Shown: positions 1 through 9,387 of the stretch, piece by piece
Numbering within the stretch: position 1 is the first letter of the stretch
How the letters are laid out: every line of letters begins with the position of its first letter
Assembly: GCF_002813425.1 (NCBI RefSeq)
Contig: NZ_PHUL01000001.1
Location: 1,685,001-1,749,000, forward strand
Source of the DNA: Cellulophaga sp. RHA19
Lineage (GTDB): Bacteria; Bacteroidota; Bacteroidia; Flavobacteriales; Flavobacteriaceae
Length of the DNA: 64,000 bases
Direction of reading: 5' to 3'
The notes under the pieces: model-generated
What the model was told of the DNA's origin: nothing
Seen by the model: only the letters and a program-made list of their open reading frames with translations
Databases searched by the model: none
Made by a program: the position numbers and the translations under genes

Positions 1-3
1 ATT

Positions 4-30
4 GAAAAACTCCGGTAATCAGCCGGAGTT
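4..30 (-). terminator. Probable intrinsic terminator downstream of rpoD
   Basis: A perfect 8-bp inverted repeat (AACTCCGG / CCGGAGTT, 7-nt loop) is followed on the minus strand by a run of five T. It lies about 137 nt past the rpoD stop codon and no other gene is visible in between, so it probably ends the rpoD transcript. The 31-166 stretch shows nothing else I can name. Confidence 0.5.
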
Positions 31-166
31 CATTCATCAATCAAAAAACGAACAGTCATGATAAACTGTTGTTACAGTTCACAAATTACAATTTTTATAC
101 CAAAAAGACAACTACTGTTGTTATGTGTTGTTAAAAAAATGATTTGCGCTTCTAAACCGTTATGGT

Positions 167-1030
167 TTATCCAAGATATGTTTTTAATATTTTGCTTCTA
201 GAAGTATGTTTAAGCCTCCTAATAGCTTTTTCTTTAATTTGTCTTACTCTTTCTCTAGTTAAATCAAAAGTCTCTCCTATTTCTTCTAAAGTCATAGAGT
301 GTTGCTCTGCTAAACCAAAGTATAAACGTATAACGTCTGCTTCTCTTGGTGTTAGTGTTTCTAATGCTCTTTCTATTTCTGTACGTAGAGATTCAATTAA
401 TAACTCTCTATCTGGATTAGGAGACTCGCCACTGCGCAATACATCATATAAGTTAGAATCTTCACCATCAATTAATGGAGCATCCATTGATACGTGACGA
501 CCAGAATTTTTTAAAGACTGCTTTACATCTTCAATGGTCATATCTAATTCCTTAGCTATCTCTTCTGCAGAAGGCTTGCGCTCATGTGCTTGTTCTAAGA
601 AAGCAAAAGTTTTATTAATCTTATTTATAGATCCAATTTTATTTAATGGTAAACGTACAATACGAGATTGCTCTGCTAATGCTTGTAATATAGATTGACG
701 AATCCACCAAACAGCATAAGAGATAAATTTAAATCCACGAGTTTCATCAAAACGTTGTGCAGCTTTAATAAGACCTAAATTACCTTCATTAATTAAATCT
801 GGTAACGTTAAACCTTGATTTTGGTATTGCTTAGCAACAGAAACTACGAACCTAAGGTTTGCTTTAGTTAATTTTTCTAAGGCTACTTGGTCTCCCGCTT
901 TAATACGCTGTGCTAATTCTACTTCTTCATCGGCAGTAATTAAGTCTACCTTACCAATTTCCTGTAAATATTTATCTAGCGATGCGGTTTCCCTGTTGGT
1001 AACCTGTTTTGTAATTTTAAGCTGTCTCAT
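167..1030 (-). CDS. rpoD: Primary sigma factor RpoD, short Bacteroidota type
   Basis: This is the 287-aa housekeeping sigma-70 factor, which directs RNA polymerase to promoters. The N-terminal acidic region 1.1 is absent, as is usual for the Bacteroidota primary sigma. Region 1.2 lies near residues 17-50. Region 2 follows, with the core-binding and melting motifs (residues about 55-125, including '[13 protein letters not shown]' and '[13 protein letters not shown]'). Region 3 comes next, then region 4 with the helix-turn-helix '[19 protein letters not shown]' (about 247-265). It stands alone on the minus strand. Bacteroidota RpoD recognises TAnnTTTG -7 elements, and several such elements occur in this window. 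A 6-bp hairpin (TAAACC/GGTTTA) overlaps the stop codon. Confidence 0.96.
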   Translation of the reverse strand: MRQLKITKQVTNRETASLDKYLQEIGKVDLITADEEVELAQRIKAGDQVALEKLTKANLRFVVSVAKQYQNQGLTLPDLINEGNLGLIKAAQRFDETRGFKFISYAVWWIRQSILQALAEQSRIVRLPLNKIGSINKINKTFAFLEQAHERKPSAEEIAKELDMTIEDVKQSLKNSGRHVSMDAPLIDGEDSNLYDVLRSGESPNPDRELLIESLRTEIERALETLTPREADVIRLYFGLAEQHSMTLEEIGETFDLTRERVRQIKEKAIRRLKHTSRSKILKTYLG

Positions 1031-1208
1031 TTAATATATAATTTACGCGCAACCAAAGGGCTGCATATACTTATACGTAGAAAAACAAGAAATGTTACAT
1101 TTTGGTAATGTTAATTTTATCTTTTTCTTATTAATTCGTCGAAATAAACACTTTAACCTTATAAAATGTCTACTTTTTTTTTCTAATGTGTTAATATTCA
1201 GATATAAA

Positions 1209-1241
1209 AAAAGTAGATATATGATGTATATATCTACTTTT
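1209..1241 (-). terminator. Intrinsic terminator of the glycosyltransferase gene
   Basis: A 14-bp perfect inverted repeat (AAAAGTAGATATAT and its complement, 5-nt loop) lies 26 nt past the stop codon of the glycosyltransferase gene. On the minus strand it ends in a T-rich tract. Confidence 0.75.
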
Positions 1242-1266
1242 AAAAATTATTTTTAGTCTTTTAAAA

Positions 1267-2700
1267 CTATTTTTTTTCTGCTAATCCACGAGTTAGCCAA
1301 CCTCTTCTACTTGCTGTTGCTATTGCATAAGGAGTAATCCAGAATAAGCCAAACGTGTATAGAATACTATATGTATAAGCCCATAAAGATTCTTGTGGCT
1401 TGTACTTGTTAGAATAAAATATAACAGAGAAAGTAGATAAAATTAGTATGCTAAATAACGTAGAGCTTAAAAATAATAGTGGATGCGTTGCTACAAAGAA
1501 TAACATAAATATTAAAAATGGGTAGCTCATTATTATTTTTATAGATTGATTTAAAAACAACAATCTAGAACCAGCTTTAGATTCTTTTCTGAAGTTTGTA
1601 AATACATATTTAGCCATTTCTATGTTTTCACGTACATTACTTCTTCCCCATCTAATAAACATTTTGTAAAGTCCTTTGTATTTTTCTGGCACGTTAGTGT
1701 ATGCATTTGCGTTTCTTTGAAAAAGTACGTGGTTACCTTCTTTTAAAATCATATTTGTCATAGCTCTATCTTCTCCAATATCCGATGGTTTTCCCATAAA
1801 AGTTTGGTTAATCCACTTTGGTAATATTTTAAAAACAGCAGAACTACGGTAAGCAGCCAATGCTCCTGGCGTACATAAAACAGAATTTAATGTGCTTTCT
1901 GCAGAACGTACAAACTCAAAACTTAAAACAAAACTAACATCTAACATTTTTGGTATTAGTGCTTTAGCTTTATTTAATACTCTAATGTTACCTGCAACAG
2001 CACCTACTTTATCATTAACAACAAATGGGCTAACTAAATTACGTAGTGTATCTGCGTCTACTATAGAATCACTATCTACAGTAACAAAAACATCTCCTGT
2101 ACCTATATTAAAACCACGATATAAAGCGTGTCTTTTTCCTTTATTTTCTGGTTGTTGGTATATTTCTACACTATCACCTAACCTTTGTTTTGCTTTTTGC
2201 ATCCAATCCCAAGTGTCATCTGCACTACCATCATCAATAGAAATTAACTGTAGTTTTTGTTTAGGGAAATCACTATTTATTAAGCTAACTAAAGTATCAT
2301 ACACCTGTTTACCTTCATTATAAGCAGGAACTATAACTGTAACTGTTGGTAATTTATCATCAGAAACAGACTCAATAGGTTTATATTTAAAATATCTGTA
2401 AAGCACAAATAAGAAAAAAGCAACTTTAAAAACTAATAGGGTAGTGGCAATGCCCATAAATATTAATCCAAAAGTAGAATTTGTTCTGTCTTGGTTAAAT
2501 TGAAGGAAATCGTTTTGAAAAGTTACCATATAGTAAATAGACCCCAGTAATAATAAAAATGTAGTAGTTAATACTAATATGGCCAATGAATTATTTTCTT
2601 TTGAAGCACTTACTTTTTCGTCTACAGATGTTTTAAAATCCTGAAAAATAGTAGCAGTCTTTTGATATGAAGTTTTTAATAGCATAGGTATAGTGTTCAT
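1267..2700 (-). CDS. Family 2 membrane glycosyltransferase (HAS/NodC/PgaC-like)
   Basis: A 477-aa inner-membrane processive glycosyltransferase. Two hydrophobic segments (about 40-65 and 78-105) precede a cytoplasmic GT-A domain. That domain has 'VIVPAYNEG', the nucleotide-binding 'SIDDGSADDTWDW', the metal-binding 'VDSDS' and the acceptor/base motif 'GEDRAMT'. A terminal 'IRWGRS' matches the R/QxxRW signature of polysaccharide synthases. Further membrane helices lie at about 375-470. The likely role is synthesis or export of an extracellular beta-linked polysaccharide from a UDP-sugar, but the sugar cannot be read from the sequence. It is a single gene between rpoD and the proline operon, with no exopolysaccharide cluster around it. 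Confidence 0.85.
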   Translation of the reverse strand: MNTIPMLLKTSYQKTATIFQDFKTSVDEKVSASKENNSLAILVLTTTFLLLLGSIYYMVTFQNDFLQFNQDRTNSTFGLIFMGIATTLLVFKVAFFLFVLYRYFKYKPIESVSDDKLPTVTVIVPAYNEGKQVYDTLVSLINSDFPKQKLQLISIDDGSADDTWDWMQKAKQRLGDSVEIYQQPENKGKRHALYRGFNIGTGDVFVTVDSDSIVDADTLRNLVSPFVVNDKVGAVAGNIRVLNKAKALIPKMLDVSFVLSFEFVRSAESTLNSVLCTPGALAAYRSSAVFKILPKWINQTFMGKPSDIGEDRAMTNMILKEGNHVLFQRNANAYTNVPEKYKGLYKMFIRWGRSNVRENIEMAKYVFTNFRKESKAGSRLLFLNQSIKIIMSYPFLIFMLFFVATHPLLFLSSTLFSILILSTFSVIFYSNKYKPQESLWAYTYSILYTFGLFWITPYAIATASRRGWLTRGLAEKK

Positions 2701-2878
2701 AATTATTATAGTTTATTAACTCTGTTCTCTCTTAGTTTTACGAACGCAATGCCATTTTAGATTTTTCTATTTTTTTATTTATGAATATCTTAAGAAAAAG
2801 ATTGTATTTGACTTTAAAATGTTAAAGACTTGTTAAAGAATAAGGAATTTGATATTGTCTTTACTTATGTAACAGCAG

Positions 2879-2917
2879 AAAAGAGACTGTTTCTAATATT
2901 AGAAATAGTCTCTTTTT
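2879..2917 (-). terminator. Terminator of the proCBA operon
   Basis: A long hairpin (outer stem AAAAGAGACT/AGTCTCTTTT, inner TTTCT/AGAAA) lies 26 nt beyond the proA stop. A T-tract is present on both strands, so it could work in either direction, but only the proA side has a gene ending here. Confidence 0.8.
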
Positions 2918-2942
2918 ACTGAGGTAAACCTATGTTTTATGC

Positions 2943-4142
2943 CTATTCTCTTATGTGTCCGTCTCCAAAGACATAATATTTATTAGTTACCAATTGTTTT
3001 AATCCAAGTGGCCCTCTATGGTGTAATTTATCAGTACTAATTGCAAGCTCAGCACCAACACCCATTTGTCCGCCATCTGTAAATCTGGTTGATGCATTAT
3101 GGTATACAGCTGCACTGTCTACTTGTTGCATAAATGTATCTGCTTTTTGTTTGTCCTCAGTTAAAATAGCAGCAGAGTGACCACCAGAGTAAGTATTAAT
3201 TTTTTTTATAGCATCATCTAAATTGGCAACCTCACCAATAAGAATTTTTAATGATAAAAATTCTTGAGACCAAGTACTATTTTTTTTAATCTCTTGGTTA
3301 TTGGGTATTATTTTAGACGTTTTGTTATCTGTTATAATACTAACATTTAGTTGATCTAATACTTGCTCTAACTCTTTAATTTTAGCCTCGTAATTAGTAA
3401 TGTTTTTATTAATTAACACTTTATCTAATGCGTTACAACCAGATATTTTATCAGTTTTTGCGTTTACAATTACATTTATTGCTTTAGTCCAGTTTGCATC
3501 TTCAGCAACATATAAAAAATTATTACCACGACCACTTACTAAAACAGCACAACTAGTATGTTCTTTTACAAATTTTATTAAACGTTCGCCTCCTCTAGGC
3601 ACAATTAAATCTAGCTTTTCAGGAGGGTTTTTTAAAAAATCTTGTGTTTCTTCTCTTTTTAAGTGTAAAAGCTTAATCCAGTCTGTAGATACATTATTTT
3701 CTTCTAATGCTTTATGCCAACACTTTTCTAGTATGTTGTTACTGTATAGGGCTTCTTTACCTCCTTTTAATAAAATTTTATTGTTTGCTTTAAAAGCTAA
3801 AACTGCAGCCTCTATTGTAACATCTGGTCTAGACTCGTAAATAATAAGTATAGTGCCAAATGGGGCTGTTTTGTTGGTAACTACTAATCCACTATCTAAA
3901 GTTAGGCTAGATATTTCTTGATTAACAGGGTCTTCTTGGTTTTTTACTTCCGTAATAGCTTTAATCATTCCGTCTATTTTGCTATTATTAACTATTAAAC
4001 GGTCTAAAAGTGCTTGATCTTCTTTGTTAAAAGCTTCAATATCTTTTTTATTCTCTTCTAGAATTTTTTCTCTGTCATTATCAATAATTTTAATCATTGA
4101 CTCTAGAACGTCATTTTTTATTTTGGAGCTTAATAATTTCAT
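2943..4142 (-). CDS. proA: Glutamate-5-semialdehyde dehydrogenase (gamma-glutamyl phosphate reductase)
   Basis: This 399-aa enzyme carries out the second step of proline synthesis, the NADPH-dependent reduction of gamma-glutamyl phosphate to glutamate-5-semialdehyde. The aldehyde-dehydrogenase fold is clear: 'GTILIIYESRPDVTIEAAV' near 96-114, 'LKGGKEA' near 125, and the catalytic cysteine region 'KISGCNALDKVLIN' near 233-246. The C-terminal signature 'RFTDGGQMGVGAE' is also present. It is slightly shorter than the E. coli enzyme (417 aa). It is the last gene of the minus-strand operon proC-proB-proA and begins 10 nt after proB, which supports coupled expression and probably substrate channelling with glutamate kinase. 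Confidence 0.95.
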   Translation of the reverse strand: MKLLSSKIKNDVLESMIKIIDNDREKILEENKKDIEAFNKEDQALLDRLIVNNSKIDGMIKAITEVKNQEDPVNQEISSLTLDSGLVVTNKTAPFGTILIIYESRPDVTIEAAVLAFKANNKILLKGGKEALYSNNILEKCWHKALEENNVSTDWIKLLHLKREETQDFLKNPPEKLDLIVPRGGERLIKFVKEHTSCAVLVSGRGNNFLYVAEDANWTKAINVIVNAKTDKISGCNALDKVLINKNITNYEAKIKELEQVLDQLNVSIITDNKTSKIIPNNQEIKKNSTWSQEFLSLKILIGEVANLDDAIKKINTYSGGHSAAILTEDKQKADTFMQQVDSAAVYHNASTRFTDGGQMGVGAELAISTDKLHHRGPLGLKQLVTNKYYVFGDGHIRE

Positions 4143-4152
4143 ATTTTTTATT

Positions 4153-4923
4153 TTAATGAATAAATTTTGTTCCTATTTTTTTGTTATCAATAATATCTAC
4201 AATAACATTTTGTTTTTTACCATTTGCTATGTAAGTAGGAATCTCTTTTTTAGCGGTGCTTTTAGCTATTTTTAATTTTGAAGCCATACCACCACGGCCT
4301 TCTCCTTCTTTTTTTCCACTTGCTTTAACATATTGTTCTACATCTTGATCATGTGTAACTTGGCTAATTTTTTTAGAGTTTTTATCGTCTGGGTGTCCAG
4401 TATATAAGCCATCAGTATCTGATAAAATAATAAGTCTATCAGCATCTATTAACTCGGCAACTAAGCTTGCTAATTCATCATTGTCAGAAAATATAGACAT
4501 TGTTACAGAAACAGCATCATCTTCATTGGCAATTGGTATTATGCCTTCAGACAGTAAACCTTCATAACAATTAATCATATTGTCCCTATGTATTCCTAAA
4601 TCAAAATCTCTTTTAGTTGCTAATACCTGCGCACATCGCATACCGTAATCACTAAAAAGACTGTAATAATGCCTCATTAATCTTGGTTGACCAACAGAAG
4701 AGTACACTTGTCTTCTTGTAGATTTGTCTGTGATATTAGTTTCCCCTAATATTTCTTTTCCTGCAATTGCAGATCCAGATGATACCAACACAACCATGAT
4801 ATCTCTTTCATATAAAACAGAGATTTGGCGTACAAGTTCTTTTAAAATTGGCCCTAAAATTCTATTGTCTTTATTTGTAAGTACATTAGTACCTACTTTT
4901 ACAACTACTCTTTTTACTTCCAT
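4153..4923 (-). CDS. proB: Glutamate 5-kinase lacking the PUA domain
   Basis: This enzyme carries out the first committed step of proline synthesis, ATP-dependent phosphorylation of glutamate. The amino-acid-kinase fold is visible: 'VVVKVGTNVLT' at 6-16, 'VLVSSGSAIAGKE' near 45-57, 'NENDAV'-like 'ANEDDAVSV' near 133, and 'LSDTDGLYTGHP' near 166-177. 'GRGGMASKLKIAKSTA' near 209 is the regulatory and substrate-binding loop. At 256 aa it ends after the kinase domain, whereas E. coli ProB (367 aa) carries a C-terminal PUA domain. Feedback inhibition by proline is a kinase-domain property and may be retained. It sits 2 nt downstream of proC. Confidence 0.94.
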   Translation of the reverse strand: MEVKRVVVKVGTNVLTNKDNRILGPILKELVRQISVLYERDIMVVLVSSGSAIAGKEILGETNITDKSTRRQVYSSVGQPRLMRHYYSLFSDYGMRCAQVLATKRDFDLGIHRDNMINCYEGLLSEGIIPIANEDDAVSVTMSIFSDNDELASLVAELIDADRLIILSDTDGLYTGHPDDKNSKKISQVTHDQDVEQYVKASGKKEGEGRGGMASKLKIAKSTAKKEIPTYIANGKKQNVIVDIIDNKKIGTKFIH

Positions 4924-4925
4924 TT

Positions 4926-5732
4926 TTATTTTTCTTTACCCATTTCTATGGCTCTATTAAATGCGGCGTAAGCAGCATCTTGTATAAGCTGTTTTACATT
5001 GTTGTCTTCCATAGAGTCTATTGCAGCTTGGGTTGTACCACCTTTAGAAGCAACACGATCTATCCATTTTTTAGGTGATATGTCATTTTGGTTAAATAGT
5101 TCTATAGCGCCTTCAAAAGTGCTACTCACAAGAACTTTAGAATCATAGTCTGAGAATCCCATTTTTAAAGCAGCCTCTAACATAGATTGCATAAAATAAA
5201 ATACATAGGCAGGTCCGCTACCAGAAATACCTGTAGAAGCATCTATAAAATTTTCTGTTTTAACGTGGATTGATGTTCCGGTAGTGTCTAACAAATTACG
5301 AACCATTAATAGTTCTATTTTAGAAACATCTTTAGATTCTGTGTACGATGTAACCCCTTTACCAACTTGTGCCGGTAAATTAGGCATTGTACGTATTACT
5401 TTGGTTATAGCTAACCTCTCTTGAATAGATTGTATAGTAACCCCAGCCATTAAGGATACAATTATTTGCTGATTGTTAAGCATAGTTTTCATTTTAGCAA
5501 ACAAATCATCACTATGAAAAGGCTTTACAGCAATAAAAATTAAATCAGATTGTGGTAAACAATCTTCTAGGCTTTTAAAAACATTAAATGCTGGATTTTC
5601 TCTAAGGGTTTCAATTTTTTTTGGATCGGTGTCGTAAATTCTAAGTTTGTGTTTGTTTAAAAGTGGAGATTTAGACATACCTTCTGAGTATGTTAATCCC
5701 ATATTACCTGCACCAATTACTAATACTTTCAT
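4926..5732 (-). CDS. proC: Pyrroline-5-carboxylate reductase
   Basis: This enzyme carries out the last step of proline synthesis, the NAD(P)H-dependent reduction of 1-pyrroline-5-carboxylate. The Rossmann motif 'VLVIGAGNMG' opens the protein. 'FIAVKP' near 67 and 'IRTMPNLPAQVGKG' near 116-129 are typical, as is the C-terminal dimer signature 'GSGPAYVFYFMQSM...VASKGGTTQAAI'. I take the ATG at 5732 as the start (268 aa), because it places the beta-strand of the Rossmann fold at residue 2. An in-frame ATG at 5759 would add nine residues not expected in the family. It is the first gene of the operon proC-proB-proA; gene order is reversed relative to the pathway. Confidence 0.94.
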   Translation of the reverse strand: MKVLVIGAGNMGLTYSEGMSKSPLLNKHKLRIYDTDPKKIETLRENPAFNVFKSLEDCLPQSDLIFIAVKPFHSDDLFAKMKTMLNNQQIIVSLMAGVTIQSIQERLAITKVIRTMPNLPAQVGKGVTSYTESKDVSKIELLMVRNLLDTTGTSIHVKTENFIDASTGISGSGPAYVFYFMQSMLEAALKMGFSDYDSKVLVSSTFEGAIELFNQNDISPKKWIDRVASKGGTTQAAIDSMEDNNVKQLIQDAAYAAFNRAIEMGKEK

Positions 5733-5935
5733 TTTGTGTATATATTGTTTTATATACACTTAATGGCACAAGGACTATGCGAGAGTCCAGATAACAAAAT
5801 CTAATTTTAAGGAATCATTAATCTGTTAATGATATACATTTAGATTGTGATGTTGTTAATTGATATGCAAAATGTTTGAAATATTTTAAATTTGAAGTTT
5901 AATTTTGATGATTTAGAGGTGACAGACTGTCGCGT

Positions 5936-5970
5936 AAAAATGACTGTTTTTAATAAAAAATGACTGTTTT
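5936..5970. repeat. Short direct repeat in the proC / VWA gap
   Basis: Two copies of the 14-mer AAAATGACTGTTTT lie about 20 nt apart (near 5937 and 5957), directly beside the VWA gene terminator. A short GACAG/CTGTC inverted repeat lies just before them. The rest of the roughly 300-nt gap 5760-6057 is AT-rich and shows no gene. The function of the repeat is unknown. Confidence 0.5.
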
Positions 5971-5974
5971 ATAT

Positions 5975-6013
5975 AAAAAAAGCCTTAAAATATTAATTTT
6001 AAGGCTTTTTTTT
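5975..6013 (-). terminator. Terminator of the VWA lipoprotein gene
   Basis: A 17-bp perfect inverted repeat (AAGCCTTAAAAT core, 4-nt loop) flanked by A and T runs lies 45 nt past the stop codon. It is symmetric and could act in both directions, but only the minus-strand gene ends toward it. Confidence 0.8.
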
Positions 6014-6057
6014 GAGTTTTTTTGACTTGTGTAGCAAACGCTATTTTTTGCTTATAC

Positions 6058-6765
6058 TTACATTTTAGAGGTGATTGAAACACCATTGTTTTCTTGAGCT
6101 AAAGTCCTCATAAAGTTTAAGTCTGCATCTTCACCAAAAGCAATAGTATGTATAATAATATTGTTGGTATTTACTTTTCTAATTTCTTCTAATACAGATT
6201 CTGGCCCGCTGTTAGGTAAGCCGTCACTCATTAAAACAATTTCTTGCACGTCTGTCGTAGATAATGCTTCTAGCAAACCTTCTAGCGTATTGGTGCCTCC
6301 GTTAGCTTTTAAATTTTGAACAAAAATGTTTGATGATGTTCTAGAAGTGTTACTTGCAACCCTAAATCCTGTAGCTTGTTTTGTAACATCATTATTAAAA
6401 GTAAAAACAACAAATTTTTTGCCATCTGGTAAACCTTTAATAGCAGGTATTAATTTGCGTTTTACAGCGCCTAATTTTGTAGCTTCTTTGGTTACTTGCT
6501 TACCTAGTAAATTTCCAATTTTACCACCAATAACTTTACTCACCTGATTGCCTGCTTTGTTACCAGCTTCTCTCATTACTTGATCTTTTATAGAGCCTTC
6601 ATCTATACCTTCCATACTTCCAGATACATCTATAAGATACAAAGTGTTAAGGTTAGAGGTTTCAATTCCAAAAAAGTCATTAGATTTTTTAGCAACGTAA
6701 CAAGACTGTAATAGTGTACAGGTAATTAGTAGTGTTAATGCGGCTAGTGTTCTTCTTGTTTTCAT
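6058..6765 (-). CDS. VWA-domain lipoprotein
   Basis: A 235-aa exported lipoprotein. The signal peptide ends in 'LLQSC' (lipidated Cys22). A von Willebrand factor A domain follows, with the MIDAS motif 'DVSGS' at 46-50, a later 'GGTNT' and 'LMSDGLPNSGP', which supply the other metal-site loops. Between the first strand and the rest of the domain is an insert (about 60-104) rich in Gly and Lys, with 'GNKAGNQ' and 'GGKIGNLLGKQ'. It resembles a glycine-zipper segment of outer-membrane lipoproteins and is unusual inside a VWA domain. No partner gene such as an AAA ATPase is adjacent, and the substrate is unknown. It has its own terminator and appears to be a single-gene transcript. Confidence 0.8.
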   Translation of the reverse strand: MKTRRTLAALTLLITCTLLQSCYVAKKSNDFFGIETSNLNTLYLIDVSGSMEGIDEGSIKDQVMREAGNKAGNQVSKVIGGKIGNLLGKQVTKEATKLGAVKRKLIPAIKGLPDGKKFVVFTFNNDVTKQATGFRVASNTSRTSSNIFVQNLKANGGTNTLEGLLEALSTTDVQEIVLMSDGLPNSGPESVLEEIRKVNTNNIIIHTIAFGEDADLNFMRTLAQENNGVSITSKM

Positions 6766-6861
6766 TTTATGCTATTTTATATTGATAAGCTAAAGTACTA
6801 TTATTTTGTGTTTGTAACTTTAAAAGTATAAGTTTTAAATGCTATTTGGAAAATTTAGAAT

Positions 6862-6898
6862 AAAAAAAAGCCCAACAAATTTAAATTGTTGGACTTTT
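6862..6898 (-). terminator. Terminator of pnp
   Basis: A stem of about 14 bp (CCAACAATTT / AAATTTGTTGG with flanking AAG/CTT) is followed on the minus strand by a run of eight T, 23 nt after the pnp stop codon. Confidence 0.85.
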
Positions 6899-6920
6899 GT
6901 TATTTTGAGAAAACTAAAAA

Positions 6921-9167
6921 TTAATCTTCTTTTTTATCTTCTCTAGGTTTGCGATCGTCACGACGATTATCACGTCCGCGATTATCTCTACCTCTGTTGT
7001 CATTACGTCCTTTATTTTCTCTAGGAGCTCTTTCTACATAACCTTCTGGTTTAGGTAATAAAGCTTTTCTAGATACTTTTTCTTTACGTGTTCTTGGGTC
7101 TACACCAAAGTATTTTACATCAAAAACGTCACCCATATTTACAACATCAGTAACATTTTCTGTACGCTCCCAAGCTAACTCAGATACGTGTAATAAAACT
7201 TCGTTTCCTGGAGCTTCTGTATATTCTACAACAGCACCAAAATCTAACATTTTAATTACTTTTACTTCGTATACACTACCTTTTTCTGGCTTAAACAGTA
7301 AAGAGTCAATTTTAGCTAAAACAGCATCAATACCATCTTGTCCTGTACCTAAAATTTCTACAACACCTTCTTCAGTAACAGGATCTTCATTGATAACAAT
7401 AGTTGTACCTGTTTCTTTTTGAAGCTCTTGAATAACTTTACCACCTGGACCAATTAATGCACCAATAAATTCGTTAGGAATTCTTCTAGTGATCATTTTT
7501 GGTGAGTGAGACTTAACATCTCCAGCAGGAGCAGAAATAGTATCTGTTAATTTTCCTAAGATATGTAAACGACCATCACGAGCTTGTTTTAAAGCGTTTA
7601 CAAGAATTTCATAAGAAAGACCTTTTACTTTAATATCCATTTGGCAAGCAGTAATACCGTCTGCAGTACCAGTAACTTTAAAGTCCATATCTCCTAAGTG
7701 ATCTTCATCACCTAAAATATCAGATAATACAGCGTATTTACCTGTTTCTGCATCAGAAATTAATCCCATAGCAATACCAGAAACCGGCTTTTTAAGTTGT
7801 ACACCCGCATCCATTAATGCCATTGTACCAGCACAAACAGTTGCCATAGAAGAAGAACCGTTAGATTCTAATACTTCAGATACTACACGTACAGTGTAAG
7901 GACAATCTGCAGGAACCATATTTTTTAAAGCACGTTGTGCTAAATTACCGTGACCAACCTCACGACGAGAAGTACCTCTTAAAGGACGTGCCTCACCAGT
8001 TGAGAAAGGAGGGAAGTTGTAATGTAAATAAAAACGCTCTTCACCTTCGTAAGATGGCATATCTATTTGGTTTGCTTCTCTAGATGTACCTAAAGTAACT
8101 GTTGCTAAAGCTTGAGTTTCTCCACGTGTAAAAATAGAAGAACCGTGGGTAGATGGTAGGTAGTCTACCTCACACCAGATTGGTCTAATTTCATCAGTCT
8201 TACGACCATCTAAACGTAAACCTTCATCTAAAGTTAAGTTACGTATTGCAGCTTTTTCTGCCTTAGCATAATATTTAGATACCAAGCCACCGTAATCTGC
8301 TAATTCTTCTTCAGAAAAAGTAGCTTTAATTTCTTCTTTAATTTCGCCAAAAGCAGTAGTTCTCTCGTGTTTAGAAGAACCAGCCTTAGCTACAGCATAT
8401 ACTTTGTCATATGCCATATCATGAATTTTCTTTGCTAAATCATCATCAGATCTTTCAGCATCATATTCACGTGTATCTTTTTTACCAAATGCCTCAGCTA
8501 ATTTTACTTGAGCTGCACATTGTGCTTTAATAGCTTCATGAGCAAATTTAATAGCTTCTGCCATTTCTTCTTCAGAAATTTCTAGCATTTCACCTTCTAC
8601 CATCATTACAGAGTCGGCAGAGGCACCAATCATCATATCAATGTCAGATTCTTCTAATTGAGCTCTAGTTGGGTTAATGATAAATTCACCATTAATACGA
8701 CCAACTCTTGCTTCAGAAATAGGAGTTTCAAAAGGAACATCTGATAACTGAATAGCAGCAGAAGCAGCTAAACCAGCCATAGCGTCTGGCATTACGTTTT
8801 CGTCATGAGACATTAACTGTATCATAACTTGAGTTTCTGCATGGTAATCTTTTGGGAAAAGTGGACGTAAAACACGGTCTACTAAACGCATAGTTAAAAC
8901 TTCACCATCACTAGGTCTTGCTTCTCTTTTAAAGAAACCTCCTGGGTAACGACCTGCAGAAGCAAACTTTTCACGGTAATCTACCGTTAAAGGAAGAAAA
9001 TCTACATCACTTTGTTTGTAGTTAGATACTAACGTACACAGTAACATACAATTTCCAGATTGAACAACAACAGAACCGTGGGCCTGTTTTGCTAATTTTC
9101 CGGTTTCAATAGAAATTTCTCTACCGTCCCCAAGGTCTATGACCTCTTTAAATACTTTTGGAATCAT
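6921..9167 (-). CDS. pnp: Polynucleotide phosphorylase
   Basis: PNPase is a trimeric 3'-5' phosphorolytic exoribonuclease of RNA decay. The 748-aa protein has the standard layout: first RNase PH domain (about 1-145), helical linker, and second RNase PH domain (about 320-545) with '[17 protein letters not shown]' and the catalytic '[16 protein letters not shown]'. A KH domain (about 560-615, '[18 protein letters not shown]') and an S1 domain (about 628-700) follow. It ends in a basic, disordered tail rich in Arg, Asn and Asp ('[16 protein letters not shown]'), which many Bacteroidota PNPases carry and which may bind RNA or partners. rpsO lies upstream on the same strand, the classic rpsO-pnp order, but a terminator and a 220-nt gap separate them. 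Confidence 0.97.
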   Translation of the reverse strand: MIPKVFKEVIDLGDGREISIETGKLAKQAHGSVVVQSGNCMLLCTLVSNYKQSDVDFLPLTVDYREKFASAGRYPGGFFKREARPSDGEVLTMRLVDRVLRPLFPKDYHAETQVMIQLMSHDENVMPDAMAGLAASAAIQLSDVPFETPISEARVGRINGEFIINPTRAQLEESDIDMMIGASADSVMMVEGEMLEISEEEMAEAIKFAHEAIKAQCAAQVKLAEAFGKKDTREYDAERSDDDLAKKIHDMAYDKVYAVAKAGSSKHERTTAFGEIKEEIKATFSEEELADYGGLVSKYYAKAEKAAIRNLTLDEGLRLDGRKTDEIRPIWCEVDYLPSTHGSSIFTRGETQALATVTLGTSREANQIDMPSYEGEERFYLHYNFPPFSTGEARPLRGTSRREVGHGNLAQRALKNMVPADCPYTVRVVSEVLESNGSSSMATVCAGTMALMDAGVQLKKPVSGIAMGLISDAETGKYAVLSDILGDEDHLGDMDFKVTGTADGITACQMDIKVKGLSYEILVNALKQARDGRLHILGKLTDTISAPAGDVKSHSPKMITRRIPNEFIGALIGPGGKVIQELQKETGTTIVINEDPVTEEGVVEILGTGQDGIDAVLAKIDSLLFKPEKGSVYEVKVIKMLDFGAVVEYTEAPGNEVLLHVSELAWERTENVTDVVNMGDVFDVKYFGVDPRTRKEKVSRKALLPKPEGYVERAPRENKGRNDNRGRDNRGRDNRRDDRKPREDKKED

Positions 9168-9177
9168 AAATTTTTTT

Positions 9178-9206
9178 TAAAGCCTTATATTTTATTTAAG
9201 GCTTGT
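9178..9206 (-). promoter_or_regulatory. Hairpin in the pnp 5' leader
   Basis: The inverted repeat AAGCCTT / AAGGCTT lies 11-40 nt upstream of the pnp ATG. On the minus strand it is followed by A-runs rather than T-runs, so it is not a terminator. A leader hairpin next to the start is the kind of element through which PNPase controls its own mRNA in enterobacteria. A role here is inference from position only. Confidence 0.35.
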
Positions 9207-9351
9207 TAAACAATGGTCTTACGTCTTGTTAGACGAGGTGTTGTGTTGTTGTGTTGACCAATGAAAAACTATAAATAAGCTTTTAGTTTGCCTTATACTA
9301 CTACAAGGTCTTTTAAATTTTAGCTAAGATAATTATTATAAATTAGCTGGT

Positions 9352-9381
9352 ATAAAAAAAGGGAAAGCAATGCTTTCCCTT
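9352..9381 (-). terminator. Terminator of rpsO
   Basis: The perfect stem AAGGGAAAGCA/TGCTTTCCCTT followed by seven T on the minus strand lies 6 nt past the rpsO stop. It may be partly read through into pnp. Confidence 0.88.
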
Positions 9382-9387
9382 GATGTA

